Of a stretch of DNA of 64,000 bases, positions 44,201 to 52,205 are shown piece after piece. A program made the position numbers and the translations under genes. This stretch comes from Pegea sp. RAD2-039 (lineage: Eukaryota; Chordata; Thaliacea; Salpida; Salpidae), in the NCBI GenBank assembly GCA_034620365.1, contig JAQGEQ010000380.1:310001-374000 (forward strand), read 5' to 3'. The notes beneath the pieces are model-generated. The model ran no database searches, had not been told where the DNA came from, and saw only the letters and a program-made list of their open reading frames with translations. The stretch's first letter is position 1, and each line of letters starts with the position of its first letter.

Positions 44201-47200
44201 TGAAAATTTTACACAATACGTATTACTTAATGAAAAAGTTAAAAAACAAAATCTTATGTGTGAAAATGTATTTTTACATTAACCTGTTTTTGTTTAAATG
44301 TCTTATATGTGATAGGAAATTTGACAGTGACATTTATAAGTCAAACATGATAAAGATAACTTTTATGTACACAAACAAATTTAACAAAAAAAGATTGTTA
44401 CAAAAAGGTTATTGTGCAAGGATCTTTGTAGTAAGCTTGTATTTATTTTAGTATAATCTCCAGTCTTGTTTTAGCACATTTATGCTAAGCCTTTGATTCA
44501 ACAAAAATCTAAGATCTTACTTTAACACAAACGTTTAAGCTAGTATTTGTAGCTTTTGTAAAAAAATGTTAAAAACTTCAAAAAAATGCTCTATAAAATT
44601 TTTCACAATGCCCTTTTCCTCATAACTGACTGTCGTTTATAAAAACAATTTAAGTTATCAAAATTCTATAATTTTCATGTGCTTTATACTTAGGGAATAA
44701 CTTTTTTAGCAGTGGCAAACTCTTTGTAAATATATCGAATAAAAGTTAATCCAATTTCCTGGTAGAACTGTAAGCATCAATTTCGTTTACCGATATATAA
44801 CAGATTTTATCAAGTTTTTGAAAACAATTTTATATGATTTATAGCGGCCTTTTATATGTCGATTTTTACAAAAAGAAAGTTTTAATAAGCTGCTAGGAAA
44901 GACATTTCAGATATTTACTACATAGCTGTGTAATTTCTTAAACAACTTGGTTGGTTCTTGTAACTAAAACGTAGAGATAAAAAACTATTTAACGTAATTG
45001 TTTGAGTTTGAAGCAGAATAAACCAAAAAGAGAGGCTTTGATACAAAACAGCAAGCAGCATGTAAAACATAAACAAAACTATCTTTCATTTTTTCAGACT
45101 ACAGTAGTTTAACTATCGACATGAAGTGAGTTGCTTTCATCTTAAACTAATCTTATTAAATAAGTGATGACTGTAAATAAGAAAGATTTTTGGTAGAAGA
45201 ATATTCTATCAAACTTTTTTTTTATAAATTAGGCAACAATTGCTATAAATTTTCAATTTTTCTTTATTTTTATATATTCCTTTATTATATAATTTTATAT
45301 TGAAGTTTAGGAAGTAACAGTATGTCTTGAAATTTATGGTTGCATTTACATACAATTTTATGATTATTGTATGTATTTGTGTTACTTATAAAATAGCAAG
45401 TGATTTTTTTCAAACATTCTTCCTGTGCTAACATAAATTCTTCAGAAGAAAGACAACCGAATTTAGATACTTCAAAAATATTAATAGCTTTTTTTCCTAA
45501 TATTTTTCTAATCTTAATATTTCTACAAAGTTTAAATATGAATAAGGTAACCATAAAACAACCAAATAAAGTAAATCATTTGTCTAAGCAATAAAGGAAT
45601 TATTTTTAAAACACGCTGAAACTAGTTGAAAAGATTGTATTTGCGGTATTTGCATTGTAAGTTTCTTCGACTAAAAATACCGATCAAATACCACGTCATT
45701 CAATGAAACAAACTTGTATAAAGTTCATATAGCTGATCATAAAGTCATTCGATGGTATTGTTAGAAAGTCAACACTTACTTGGTTTTAACTATTAACTTT
45801 TAAAGAAAAAGTAAAATTTTCTTTTCATCAGCTCACGATCTTTCAAACTGTGAATTGAATTAATAAATTTATCTTGTATAAAAACACGACTCACAGTTTC
45901 TAGACTTTCCTGCAACTGTTATATAACACATAGCTTTAAAGTATTGATATAAATTTTTTTTAATTAAAAAATGACCATTTTTGTACTAAAAAGGTGATAG
46001 AGCAATTGCATAAAACACCCAACATTTGTTGTATTTTGAAATCTTTATTTTGTAAAATTTAATTGTAGATTTTCCATCAAGAAGAAAATCCTGGAATTCA
46101 TTATCAATTCATCTCTCCAGTTCCACACTACAATAATATTGATATTTCTGATGAATCTGAGGAACATATAAATGCAAACCCTCAGCAATTGAATCACCCT
46201 TATTTAAATGGTCAGCAACATAGCCAAAGACGACCTACTTTCCAAGCTGAATCTCATCATGGAAATCAAGTTTACAGCGTTATGTCTTTAGAAAACGAGT
46301 TAACATTGAAAACCGAACGTGGTGAACGAACCATTAGTAAATATGGGAGAAATGACGATGAGGACTCAAATCTAGATAAAAAGCGGTATGTTGTTATGAG
46401 ACCTCTCAATAGTGAGCTAGCCACTAGAGTAACCTGGGAAGACACTGGCTTCGGACAATGTTCCCAAAGCTGCGCTGCAGGTAAAAGCTTCTATTAATGA
46501 GTTATATTTGGTAAAATAAAGTCAGGATATATCTGTATTGTATTTCTATTCTTAAATTAATCAAACCCATTTGAAGAAAAAATATTTAGCAAAATAGATC
46601 TGCTGTTATTTTTTAGTTTAAATATTTATTCTTAACTTCATTTGACTTTATATTATTTACGCCTGAAGACGATTTTATGTTTGATGTGATAATTAGAATG
46701 CTATTATAGATACAAACATTAAACTTCAACGCTTTTCTCATTCGTAATTTTAATAAATTTTTGTTAACGTTTATACAGGAATTCAAGTTTCGATAATCAG
46801 ATGTATAGTAAACGGTACAAGAGAGTCAGTTGACGAAGCGCATTGCCGAGGAACAAAACCAAAACCACGAGTGAAGATTTGCAATAAAAAAGCGTGCCCT
46901 CCATAGTAAGTTTACAAAATTAAATTGATATTGAGATTTATGTTGTAAGTAAAAGCCAAATCTGAGTATTTAAGCTTCTTAATACACAATTGCTCATAAA
47001 TTTGTCATCAGAAGGATCCTTACTACCAAAATTTCTTAAGATCATTTTGTTTTGTTAAAACATTGTAGTTATCAGAGATCAAACGTGTTGCTGTAATTTT
47101 TCGTGTATAGTATTAACTTCGTTATTGAATCATGATATTATTATTATTATTTTGTTTTGACTTTTCGTAATCTTTTAACCTAATATCAAATTGAATCTAT

Positions 47201-50200
47201 TTTTCTCAGAAATACTGGATGCCTCAAATCAGATTGAAATTTATTTTATTCTTAACCAAACGATAATACAATATTTCGATAATGCAACATCAATTTTATT
47301 ACAGTTATTTTGCTGACGAATGGTCTGAATGTTCAAAAACTTGTGGGTCAGGGCGTAGAACTCGAACTGTGACTTGTCGACAAGAATTTGCAGGAGATTT
47401 TATGACAACAGTTTCTTTTCGCAAATGTAAAGGACTGTCAAAACCAACTGTGCATGAGCGTTGTACAGTGCAAGAATGTGCTCATTGGAAAATAACCAGT
47501 GATTGGTCAGATGTAAGTAAATGCTCAAATAGACTTTTAACAACATCCTTGTTAAGTCATTTAAATCAAATAAAAATACTAATAAAAGTTAGTTTGTATT
47601 TTTATGTCTGTATAAACATATCATAATCTTTTCAACAATCAAACTGTAAAAGTCGAAATTATTTTACAGTGTTCTGTAAATTGTGGAAATGGAAAACGAT
47701 ATCGTAAAGTTGTTTGTGTGGCCGGTGACAAACAAGTAGTACCTGATAGTAATTGCCCTACAACAAAGCCTGCTCGTAATAAACCCTGTACTGCAGGTCC
47801 TTGCTTGACCAGATGGTTCATCTCAGACTGGAATCAGGTGTTTATTTCTATGCACCTTGTATTTTTTTTGTTTATTTCTGCATTACACAATTTCTATAAA
47901 TGGAATATTTTTTATAAAATCGATTTATCTTATTAAACAAAATCAATAACTTTTTTTATTAAACGATGAAATAGTGGCTCATAACATTGAATATTTAATC
48001 GATTTATTGAGTAAATTTAAAGTTACAAAAAAAACATTACATAGTTTACAAACTTAAAAAACATCATTTTATCTAAACTAACTTCTTAGTAAATATAAAT
48101 GACATAAGAGAATACTATCTTAAAAGTCGGTAGCTCTTAACTTTGATCTTATTTACTTTTATCGACTTCAATTTGTAAGTTTTACTGATTTCAATTCTAG
48201 TGCTCTGCTGATTGTGATCGGGGCTTTCAAAGACGAAATGTCTTTTGTATAAACTCTGCTAAACGGCCAAGAGGATGCCCACGAACACTTCAACCAAATT
48301 CCACCCGTAGTTGCACCAGGCCTTCATGTGGAGTCAGCCATGAGTGGTTTGCCGGAGCTTGGGGCTCAGTAAGTAGAATTTTATTGGTTGAAAAGCTTTT
48401 TTGCTCATCGTGTGAAACTTATTTATTTTTGTAGAAATTATTAAATTGGTATTTCTTTACAGCCATTTATTCAAATGAGTTTAAATGAGCTTTTAAGAAT
48501 GTAAACAGTGTTTTAATCCTATAACAACTCGTTGTATTTGTCTGCTTCTCATTTATTTGATAATTCATAATTCCAATTACTATTACAACTAAGATAAAAC
48601 TTTTGAATTGAATGTACCCTACGACCAAAAATAAATCTTAAATCTCTCGTATTGAATCAAGCTCTTAGTCAGATAAATTTGGTTGTATAAAGATGACGAG
48701 ATTTTAAATTACACGCAAGAAATAGGCAGGTGAACATAAGCAGGTCTTTACAACAACAGGAAACCACTTATTTATTTTCTTCTTTACCTCATCCAAATAA
48801 GTTGTTTCAAAATGGGAGCATATGAACTTTGAAAACTAACCACCTAATAATGTAAACAAATTGTTTTTGCATAAATATTTTCCCATATAATCTAGGGTAA
48901 AAATTTTTATTAGATCATGTGTTTTTTATCTTAACATGTAAAAGCAATCTTTTGATAAATAAAAATATTGAGAAATGATCTAACAATTAATCATAGAAAC
49001 TGAGTTTTAATAAGAATTAGTTGGTGCTTAATTTATGAGGAAAATTTCAAACTTCTTAGAATAATTTGATGTACAAAATTGTTAATCTTAAAAACATTTA
49101 GATACGGTATTCAAGTTATTCAGTCTCGAAAACTGTAATCCAAAATTTGCTTTTTTAAAAATAATCTTTTGAACTTAAAGAAAAAAATTTGTCTTTGTTC
49201 TATGTAGATAAAAGTATGTAGAAATGTTTCTTGAGCACATTTGAATACAATTTGTGGTTGAATTGTTTTTACAAATAATTTAGGGAAATAACAAAAAAAA
49301 AATTATTGTAAAATCAATGCTACTAAAATGACTATGATAATAGAAAAATTAAACTGTTGCAACTATCAACATCAAGCAAAATAATTCGAATTTATGTATA
49401 TCATAATTTAATAATACTTTACCTGCTTTTTACAAACTTTCACTTTGATTTTAAATTATAAAAATATCACTTAAAGTTAATATTTAGCTGTTTAGTATTT
49501 ATAGCATATTTTTGTAATAAATTACAGTTGAATAAATCTTATAAATAAAGACTTGAAAAAATAAGAACTGTCTGGGTTGACTGACGCCCGTGTGAATTGC
49601 TCCTCATCACAGAGCTGGCAGATTTAAAAGGCCAAAACTTGTAAACGCCCCAGCAAGACTATCAGACGGTCACGCAATTTTTTATCTCTGCCAAAAGATT
49701 AACTTCTGCGGACCAAGACACGTGTATAAGCAGTTTAAATTTTTGCAAATTGATTTTTGCCAATTGAACACATGCTGCTAAGGCTACCAAAATGTTAACC
49801 AATTTTGACTTCTAGTTAAACTTAAATTATGTTTTTTGTAGTGCTCCACCAACTGTGGTCGTGGTTTCCAGCAACGCAAAGTAGCCTGTTTGAGTATACT
49901 CCCAAATGGTACGATGATAGCTCAATCAGGTGGTGGTGAGGATCTTCCTTGTCCACTTACTGAAATGCCTTCCATACAGCAAGCTTGCAATACAAAAGAA
50001 TGTGGATCAAAATGGCATTACACACCTTGGTCAGATGTACGTAGTTTTTTTAAATTATATTTTTCTAGTCTAAAGTTAAAATTTTCCAACTGCAAATCCA
50101 TAACAATAAAAGCTCTCAACTAATACAAATAACTGTATGATACTCTGTTAGGCTGATAGTAATTACTAATGAAATCAATTTGCTGCGAGCATCACGACTC

Positions 50201-52129
50201 TTATGAGAGCTAAGCGTAAAAATTACTGTAAATTAAGTCACCACCTGTTTTGAAATATATTTGAAATTTCATAAAGTTCACTTATTTATAATGTCTGGGC
50301 GAGCAGCTGTCTTAGTGACAAGATTTTACTTTTCCTTCTTTGTGCATAAAGCCTACCATAACACCTTTAAGAACACGTGCTAGCTTTGGTAGCATAACAA
50401 GGGTGTGAGCTTTCTGATTATTTTTGTGATTAGCTATGCGGTAATCGTTTGAAAGAAGCTCAAACGGTGGTTTCAGGGGTAGAAGTTAACCCAATTATTG
50501 ATGGTGTGTGGTCGCTAATTATGACAGGATTGGATATTTCGATAGAAAAGTAAACTTCAGCAGTTAATCTAACCGTCATGATGTCTAGTTTCTACATAAT
50601 TCTTTCACAACTTTAACTTTAAGTTAGTAACATCAATGCCACCACCTTTGCAAACTGTAAATATCATCAGGTGCTTGAAATTCATCCAAAATTGATTAGT
50701 AAAGGCAAGTCAGTCGTGAAATAAGCTAAGACTGTTGGTTTATGACAGTAACTCAACCCTTTCTAAGAAACGTTGTTTACATGACTTGAAATAAATTTAG
50801 ATCTGAAGTCGTTTTTGCAAATTGATTTTAGTCAACTTCTTTAAAACAAAATATTTTCTTTAAAATAGAATGAAATTATTTATGATGGAAACTCAGGTGT
50901 TAATTGTGATTTATATTTAGACGATTTATTTCTGTTATAGTGCTCTAAATCATGTGATGGTGGAAAACGAACTCGGCTAGTTCAATGCCTAGATGCTGAA
51001 GGCCACTTTAGTAGCGGATGCAATCTAAGCACAAGACCTACTAATTCCGAATTTTGCAACACTGTAGAGTGTGAAATATACGATAGTAAGTAATCTAAAA
51101 TGCCTTCTAAATTTAATAGTTTGTCTCTGAAAATGTTCCTGATTCTGGTACTGAATATCTTTTTACTTTTGTGAGTTTATTTTTATATTTAAGTTTAAAA
51201 AGTCAATCTACTTATAAAACGAATTACAAATTTCAAGCTTTAAATACTAAACAAAAGCAAGTCAAAATAAAGAAGTTGCGCCAACAAAGGGTAGTATAAA
51301 TACATTTTATGCAACATCCATCAATCTAACACAATAATAAAACATTAGAATTGACTTAAGGATGAGTTTAATGAAATTTCTCACAATATTTCACTTCGTA
51401 GTGATGAAGAAGTTTGTTAAAAGTTTGCTGAGATCATCTTTAAGTACTACAAGTGCCAAATACGTGTTAAAGTGGCTGTATGCAAAATGATCTCTACTTT
51501 CAAACTTAGATACAGCAATATTTTCACTCTTGCACTTATTAACTAGTTTTTTTCTTGAATACATGATTTAAAAAGAGGCCAATTAATTAATTAAACCGTA
51601 AAACAGATGTATAGAATAACAACTTTATTTACATCTTTAGAAAACTTAAGAAAACTTAAGTAAGAAAATAATTAAACTTTAGATTCAAGAAAATTGAGTT
51701 ATTTTTGTAAATACAGAACAATCAAATTTCATTTTTATTAAAAAAAATGAAATTTCTGATCAATTAGTCGAGCGCTTTAACTAAGTTTTCTTATTTGAAA
51801 CACTTCTAAGCATTACTAAATCGCTTTAAACTTGAGTTTTAAGTGAAAACAAAATATGATGAGTAACTTATGAAAAAACCAAATTATGCTGTGAATAGAT
51901 TTAGTTTTTTATCTTAAGACTCAAATCTACTAATTTTCTCTAAATTAGATTTTCTTTTTTAGGTCCCACTTGTGTTGATACTGATATACAACGATGTAGA
52001 TTGATCTTAAAGAGCCGTTTCTGTTCTTACCCAGTTTATTATCGTGAACGTTGCTGCCGAACTTGTTCAAAAGCTCCTCCTCAAGTGTCTGTACGATATC
52101 CTAAGAGAGGACCCAGAAGACCTTCATAA
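2109..52129 (+). CDS. ADAMTS-like secreted matrix protein (TSR-CR-spacer-6xTSR-PLAC), 16 exons
   Basis: I assembled a 849-residue protein from 16 exons; every junction keeps frame. Order: signal peptide (about 1-23), TSR1 with WSVWSQW and CSRSCGGG (43-95), ADAMTS cysteine-rich domain ending in [11 protein letters not shown] (96-223), spacer (224 to about 345), polar linker with a His/Gln-rich part, TSR2-TSR7 (about 440-794) and a six-Cys PLAC domain (798-835). No reprolysin domain or zinc-binding HExxH motif is present, so it is an ADAMTS-like, not a protease. The family is secreted to extracellular matrix and modulates fibrillin or other matrix networks; seven TSRs plus PLAC resembles vertebrate ADAMTSL4/ADAMTSL6 and insect ADAMTSL proteins. 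There are no Kunitz or Ig domains, which argues against papilin and ADAMTSL1/3. N-glycosylation sequons include NTS and NST (CR), NIT (spacer), and NGT, NST and NLS (TSRs). I cannot assign the exact orthologue. Confidence 0.93.
2291..2348. repeat. inverted repeat / hairpin in intron 1
   Basis: Arms 2291-2305 (CACCTTAACTTTAAA) and 2334-2348 (TTTAAGGTTAAGGTG) pair over 15 positions with one G-T wobble, around a 28-nt loop. It sits 83 nt after the exon 1 donor. Confidence 0.6.
4058..4063 (-). terminator. possible poly(A) signal ATTAAA for the antisense small ORF
   Basis: Read on the minus strand this is ATTAAA, about 10 nt after the stop codon of the small ORF at 4074-4313. It is a common variant hexamer, but frequent by chance in this composition. 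Confidence 0.2.
4074..4313 (-). CDS. hypothetical small secreted protein, antisense in ADAMTSL intron 1
   Basis: Intronless ORF of 79 residues starting with a true ATG. The first 18 residues ([18 protein letters not shown]) look like a classical signal peptide: Arg near the start, a hydrophobic core, then small residues before a polar mature chain of about 60 residues. The mature part is Lys-rich and has a single Cys, so it is not a typical disulfide-rich peptide, and there is no clear Gly-Lys-Arg amidation site. An ATTAAA follows the stop closely and a locally GC-richer patch (GGCGCCG) precedes the ATG. I do not recognise a family. An ORF of this length is expected about once or twice by chance in this much AT-rich DNA, so the evidence is the signal-like start, not the length. 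Confidence 0.25.
   Translation of the reverse strand: MRILHFACCLFAVLSGLLTKQNRIGEMPKVKKIVSENCPYKYLFSVLKIYQLIKDNLEIRGELIKSKEVKNTLPANYYN
4630..4682. repeat. hairpin-forming inverted repeat
   Basis: ATTTTATCACA (4630-4640) pairs perfectly with TGTGATAAAAT (4672-4682). TAG/CTA extends the stem past a 2-nt bulge. The loop itself holds a small GATTA..TAATC repeat. Confidence 0.55.
5105..5232 (+). CDS. ADAMTSL exon 2: TSR1, first part
   Basis: Acceptor TTGCAG, donor GTAAAT, phase 0 to 2, residues 34-76. It encodes [18 protein letters not shown], with the W-x-x-W-x-x-W C-mannosylation pattern and the C-x-x-S-C-x-x-G O-fucosylation pattern of a canonical thrombospondin type 1 repeat. Confidence 0.93.
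5285..5342 (+). CDS. ADAMTSL exon 3: TSR1, second part
   Basis: 58 nt, acceptor ATACAG, donor GTAATT, residues 76-95. It encodes the [14 protein letters not shown] end of TSR1, a signature shared by ADAMTSL and papilin first TSRs. It is separated from exon 2 by an intron of only 52 nt. Confidence 0.9.
5343..6554 (+). other. ADAMTSL intron 3 (1.2 kb)
   Basis: GTAATT..AACAG intron. It contains an unrecognised 61-codon ATG ORF (6212-6397) without family features. Nothing else is seen. Confidence 0.75.
6555..6657 (+). CDS. ADAMTSL exon 4: start of cysteine-rich domain
   Basis: 103 nt, phase 0 to 1, residues 96-130. [32 protein letters not shown] matches the start of the ADAMTS cysteine-rich module, where a conserved Y-x-W-x-P element precedes the NPCxLxC motif found in exon 5. 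Confidence 0.88.
8295..8322. repeat. perfect inverted repeat, 10-bp arms
   Basis: TCTAAACTTA (8295-8304) and TAAGTTTAGA (8313-8322) are exact reverse complements around an 8-nt spacer. Confidence 0.6.
10861..10877. repeat. 17-nt palindrome
   Basis: GAAGACAG-T-CTGTCTTC is a perfect 8-bp dyad around one base, in a locally less AT-rich patch. It could be a site for a dimeric DNA-binding protein; no family is assigned. Confidence 0.5.
12596..12783 (+). CDS. ADAMTSL exon 5: cysteine-rich domain core
   Basis: 188 nt, acceptor TTCCAG, donor GTAAGT, phase 1 to 0, residues 130-192. It encodes [20 protein letters not shown] and RVCVDGRCL, all hallmarks of the ADAMTS cysteine-rich domain. The residue joining exon 4 is the Gly of GNPC. 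Confidence 0.95.
14932..14962. repeat. 14-bp tandem duplication
   Basis: GCTAATGTTATAAT occurs twice in direct tandem (14932-14945 and 14946-14959), followed by the first three bases of a third copy. Confidence 0.6.
16771..16789. repeat. 19-nt palindrome
   Basis: CTTTTATAA-C-TTATAAAAG is a perfect 9-bp dyad around a single base. It is AT-rich, so chance is not excluded. Confidence 0.45.
17452..17459. promoter_or_regulatory. CRE/ATF palindrome
   Basis: A full TGACGTCA site inside ADAMTSL intron 5. It is about 7 kb upstream of the alternative first exon and 108 bp from a perfect Grainyhead-type palindrome. Confidence 0.25.
17567..17574. promoter_or_regulatory. Grainyhead-type palindrome AACCGGTT
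   Basis: AACCGGTT, within TTAACCGGTTAT, matches the Grainyhead consensus. Grainyhead factors act in epidermal and other epithelial matrix genes, which fits an extracellular matrix gene. A single motif is only suggestive. Confidence 0.3.
20482..20558. repeat. nested inverted repeat, GC-rich for this locus
   Basis: The outer arms GGCTTCG (20482-20488) and CGAAGCC (20552-20558) are exact complements. Directly inside, TTTGTGTG (20489-20496) pairs with CACACAAA (20506-20513) around a 9-nt loop, and GTTG..CAAC forms a small third stem. The layout suggests a three-way-junction RNA fold or a compact mobile-element remnant. It has no T-arm box, so I do not call it a tRNA. Confidence 0.45.
21905..21926. 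repeat. inverted repeat, 8-bp arms
   Basis: ACAATAGC and GCTATTGT are exact reverse complements around a 6-nt loop (TCACCG). Confidence 0.5.
22453..22463. promoter_or_regulatory. overlapping AP-1 and E-box/CLEAR-like site
   Basis: TGAGTCACGTG combines an AP-1 site (TGAGTCA, 22453-22459) with a CACGTG E-box (22458-22463). GTCACGTG is the core of MiT/TFE (CLEAR, M-box) sites. It lies 2.15 kb upstream of the alternative first exon. Confidence 0.25.
24617..24715 (+). CDS. candidate alternative first exon of ADAMTSL (second signal peptide)
   Basis: ATG exon of 33 codons with G at -3, ending at a consensus GTAAGT donor in phase 0. It begins MSTPRKVV, followed by a hydrophobic core ([12 protein letters not shown]) and small residues (LVAVV), so it reads as a signal peptide. 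Length (99 nt) and phase are identical to exon 1 at 2109. Splicing to exon 6 (33335) keeps frame and would give a secreted isoform lacking TSR1 and most of the cysteine-rich domain, about 690 residues long. No other exon that it could join was found in the following 8.6 kb. The alternative is the first exon of a nested gene whose other exons I missed. Confidence 0.6.
29505..29579. repeat. long hairpin with GC-rich stem
   Basis: AAACTGTCCG (29511-29520) pairs perfectly with CGGACAGTTT (29565-29574). Past a one-base bulge, further pairs including two wobbles extend the stem to about 15 bp. The loop is 44 nt. The CTGTCCG arms stand out in AT-rich surroundings. Confidence 0.5.
33335..33428 (+). 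CDS. ADAMTSL exon 6: end of cysteine-rich domain
   Basis: 94 nt, acceptor TGTTAG, donor GTAAAA, phase 0 to 1, residues 193-224. [22 protein letters not shown] is the most diagnostic ADAMTS/ADAMTSL motif in the window. The Asn of DNST is an N-glycosylation sequon. Confidence 0.96.
33429..37449 (+). other. ADAMTSL intron 6 (4.0 kb)
   Basis: GTAAAA..TTACAG intron. AT-rich, with no ORF or structured element that I can support. Confidence 0.7.
37450..37560 (+). CDS. ADAMTSL exon 7: spacer, first part
   Basis: 111 nt, donor GTAAGT, phase 1 to 1, residues 224-261. [19 protein letters not shown] followed by TRKINITEL matches the beta-rich start of the ADAMTS spacer (the usual pattern is V..IP.GA..I.I.E). 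NIT is a glycosylation sequon. Confidence 0.94.
   Translation, partial: DVTVFSTWILALQISLHCPQVQEKSISPSYHPVGTF
37561..41345 (+). other. ADAMTSL intron 7 (3.8 kb)
   Basis: GTAAGT..TTTCAG intron. A 128-codon antisense open frame at 39955-40341 has no usable ATG and is not called a gene. Nothing else is recognised. Confidence 0.7.
41346..41524 (+). CDS. ADAMTSL exon 8: spacer, middle part
   Basis: 179 nt, phase 1 to 0, residues 261-320. [14 protein letters not shown] continues the spacer (the family pattern is LA(L/I)....G.Y.LNG), and [16 protein letters not shown] gives the E.I.A.GPT..L.I strand near its end. Confidence 0.94.
41525..46068 (+). other. ADAMTSL intron 8 (4.5 kb)
   Basis: GTAAGT..TTGTAG intron. 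It contains a weak antisense cysteine-containing ORF (45285-45554) and an unrecognised ATG ORF on the + strand (44200-44451). No structured repeat is seen. Confidence 0.7.
45285..45554 (-). CDS. hypothetical small Cys-containing ORF, antisense in intron 8
   Basis: 89 residues from a true ATG, with six Cys. Five cluster in the second half with spacing C-x13-C-x5-C-x15-C-x-C. An AATAAA overlaps the stop codon on the same strand (45281-45286). The N-terminus is not a convincing signal peptide, but a CTTTGTAG about 30 nt into the ORF could act as a 3' splice site, making the Cys-rich part a terminal exon. No family is recognised. ORFs of this size are expected by chance here. Confidence 0.13.
   Translation of the reverse strand: MVTLFIFKLCRNIKIRKILGKKAINIFEVSKFGCLSSEEFMLAQEECLKKITCYFISNTNTYNNHKIVCKCNHKFQDILLLPKLQYKII
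46069..46480 (+). CDS. ADAMTSL exon 9: spacer end, linker, start of TSR2
   Basis: 412 nt, the largest exon, phase 0 to 1, residues 321-458. [17 protein letters not shown] closes the spacer (the family pattern is ..Q..NPGI.Y.Y..P). A polar, low-complexity linker follows with many Gln, His, Asn, Glu and Asp and a dibasic [22 protein letters not shown] then opens TSR2. Confidence 0.93.
46481..46778 (+). other. ADAMTSL intron 9
   Basis: 298-nt GTAAAA..ATACAG intron splitting TSR2 directly after CSQSCAAG. No feature seen. Confidence 0.8.
46779..46905 (+). CDS. ADAMTSL exon 10: rest of TSR2
   Basis: 127 nt, phase 1 to 2, donor GTAAGT, residues 458-500. [14 protein letters not shown].., [12 protein letters not shown] and ACPPY supply the remaining four Cys of TSR2. 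Confidence 0.92.
46906..47304 (+). other. ADAMTSL intron 10
   Basis: 399-nt GTAAGT..ATTACAG intron between the TSR2 and TSR3 exons. No feature seen. Confidence 0.8.
47305..47512 (+). CDS. ADAMTSL exon 11: TSR3 and lead-in of TSR4
   Basis: 208 nt, phase 2 to 0, donor GTAAGT, residues 500-569. [19 protein letters not shown] is a complete TSR3 opening with the O-fucose pattern CSKTC. CTVQEC closes it and [10 protein letters not shown] starts TSR4. Confidence 0.94.
47670..47837 (+). CDS. ADAMTSL exon 12: TSR4 body
   Basis: 168 nt, exactly 56 codons, phase 0 to 0, donor GTGTTT, residues 570-625. It begins [16 protein letters not shown] and ends with the RWFISDWNQ lead-in of TSR5. Asn replaces the Ser/Thr that would be O-fucosylated. 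Confidence 0.94.
47838..48200 (+). other. ADAMTSL intron 12
   Basis: 363-nt GTGTTT..TTCTAG intron between the TSR4 and TSR5 bodies. No feature seen. Confidence 0.8.
48201..48368 (+). CDS. ADAMTSL exon 13: TSR5 body
   Basis: 168 nt, again 56 codons, phase 0 to 0, donor GTAAGT, residues 626-681. It begins [16 protein letters not shown] and ends EWFAGAWGS, the lead-in of TSR6. PNST is a glycosylation sequon. Asp stands at the O-fucose position. Confidence 0.94.
48369..49841 (+). other. ADAMTSL intron 13 (1.5 kb)
   Basis: GTAAGT..TTGTAG intron. About 49565-49735 is clearly less AT-rich than the rest but shows no TSR or other coding signature. Confidence 0.75.
49842..50036 (+). CDS. ADAMTSL exon 14: TSR6 body
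   Basis: 195 nt, 65 codons, phase 0 to 0, donor GTACGT, residues 682-746. [16 protein letters not shown], then a longer loop with GGGEDLPC, and ACNTKECG. It ends KWHYTPWSD, the lead-in of TSR7. Asn stands at the O-fucose position. Confidence 0.94.
50037..50940 (+). other. ADAMTSL intron 14
   Basis: 904-nt GTACGT..GTTATAG intron. About 50285-50720 is less AT-rich than its surroundings and may hold a regulatory element or an old insertion. No coding signature found. Confidence 0.7.
50941..51085 (+). CDS. ADAMTSL exon 15: TSR7 body
   Basis: 145 nt, phase 0 to 1, donor GTAAGT, residues 747-795. [16 protein letters not shown] retains the Ser of the O-fucosylation pattern. FCNTVEC closes the last TSR. 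Confidence 0.94.
51086..51962 (+). other. ADAMTSL intron 15
   Basis: 877-nt GTAAGT..TTTTAG intron between TSR7 and PLAC. It includes a short 10-bp tandem (AAAACTTAAG twice, about 51641-51660). Confidence 0.75.
51963..52129 (+). CDS. ADAMTSL exon 16: PLAC domain and stop
   Basis: Last exon, phase 1, residues 795-849, ending in [34 protein letters not shown] is a full six-Cys PLAC (protease and lacunin) domain, typical of the C-terminus of ADAMTSL, papilin and several ADAMTS proteins. A basic, Pro-rich tail ([10 protein letters not shown]) follows. Confidence 0.96.
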
Positions 52130-52205
52130 TTATGGCTAATCAAACAACTATAAACAATCTGAGATGTTTGACATTAGTTTAGAGGATACACATTGTGTGC
52201 AACAA

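Noticed and set aside
47639-47821. Antisense frame opposite TSR4
   Set aside because: Shadow of ADAMTSL exon 12.
49565-49735. GC-richer block considered as an additional TSR exon between TSR5 and TSR6
   Set aside because: No frame gives the Trp/Cys pattern of a TSR, and exon 13 joins exon 14 in frame exactly at a TSR boundary without it.
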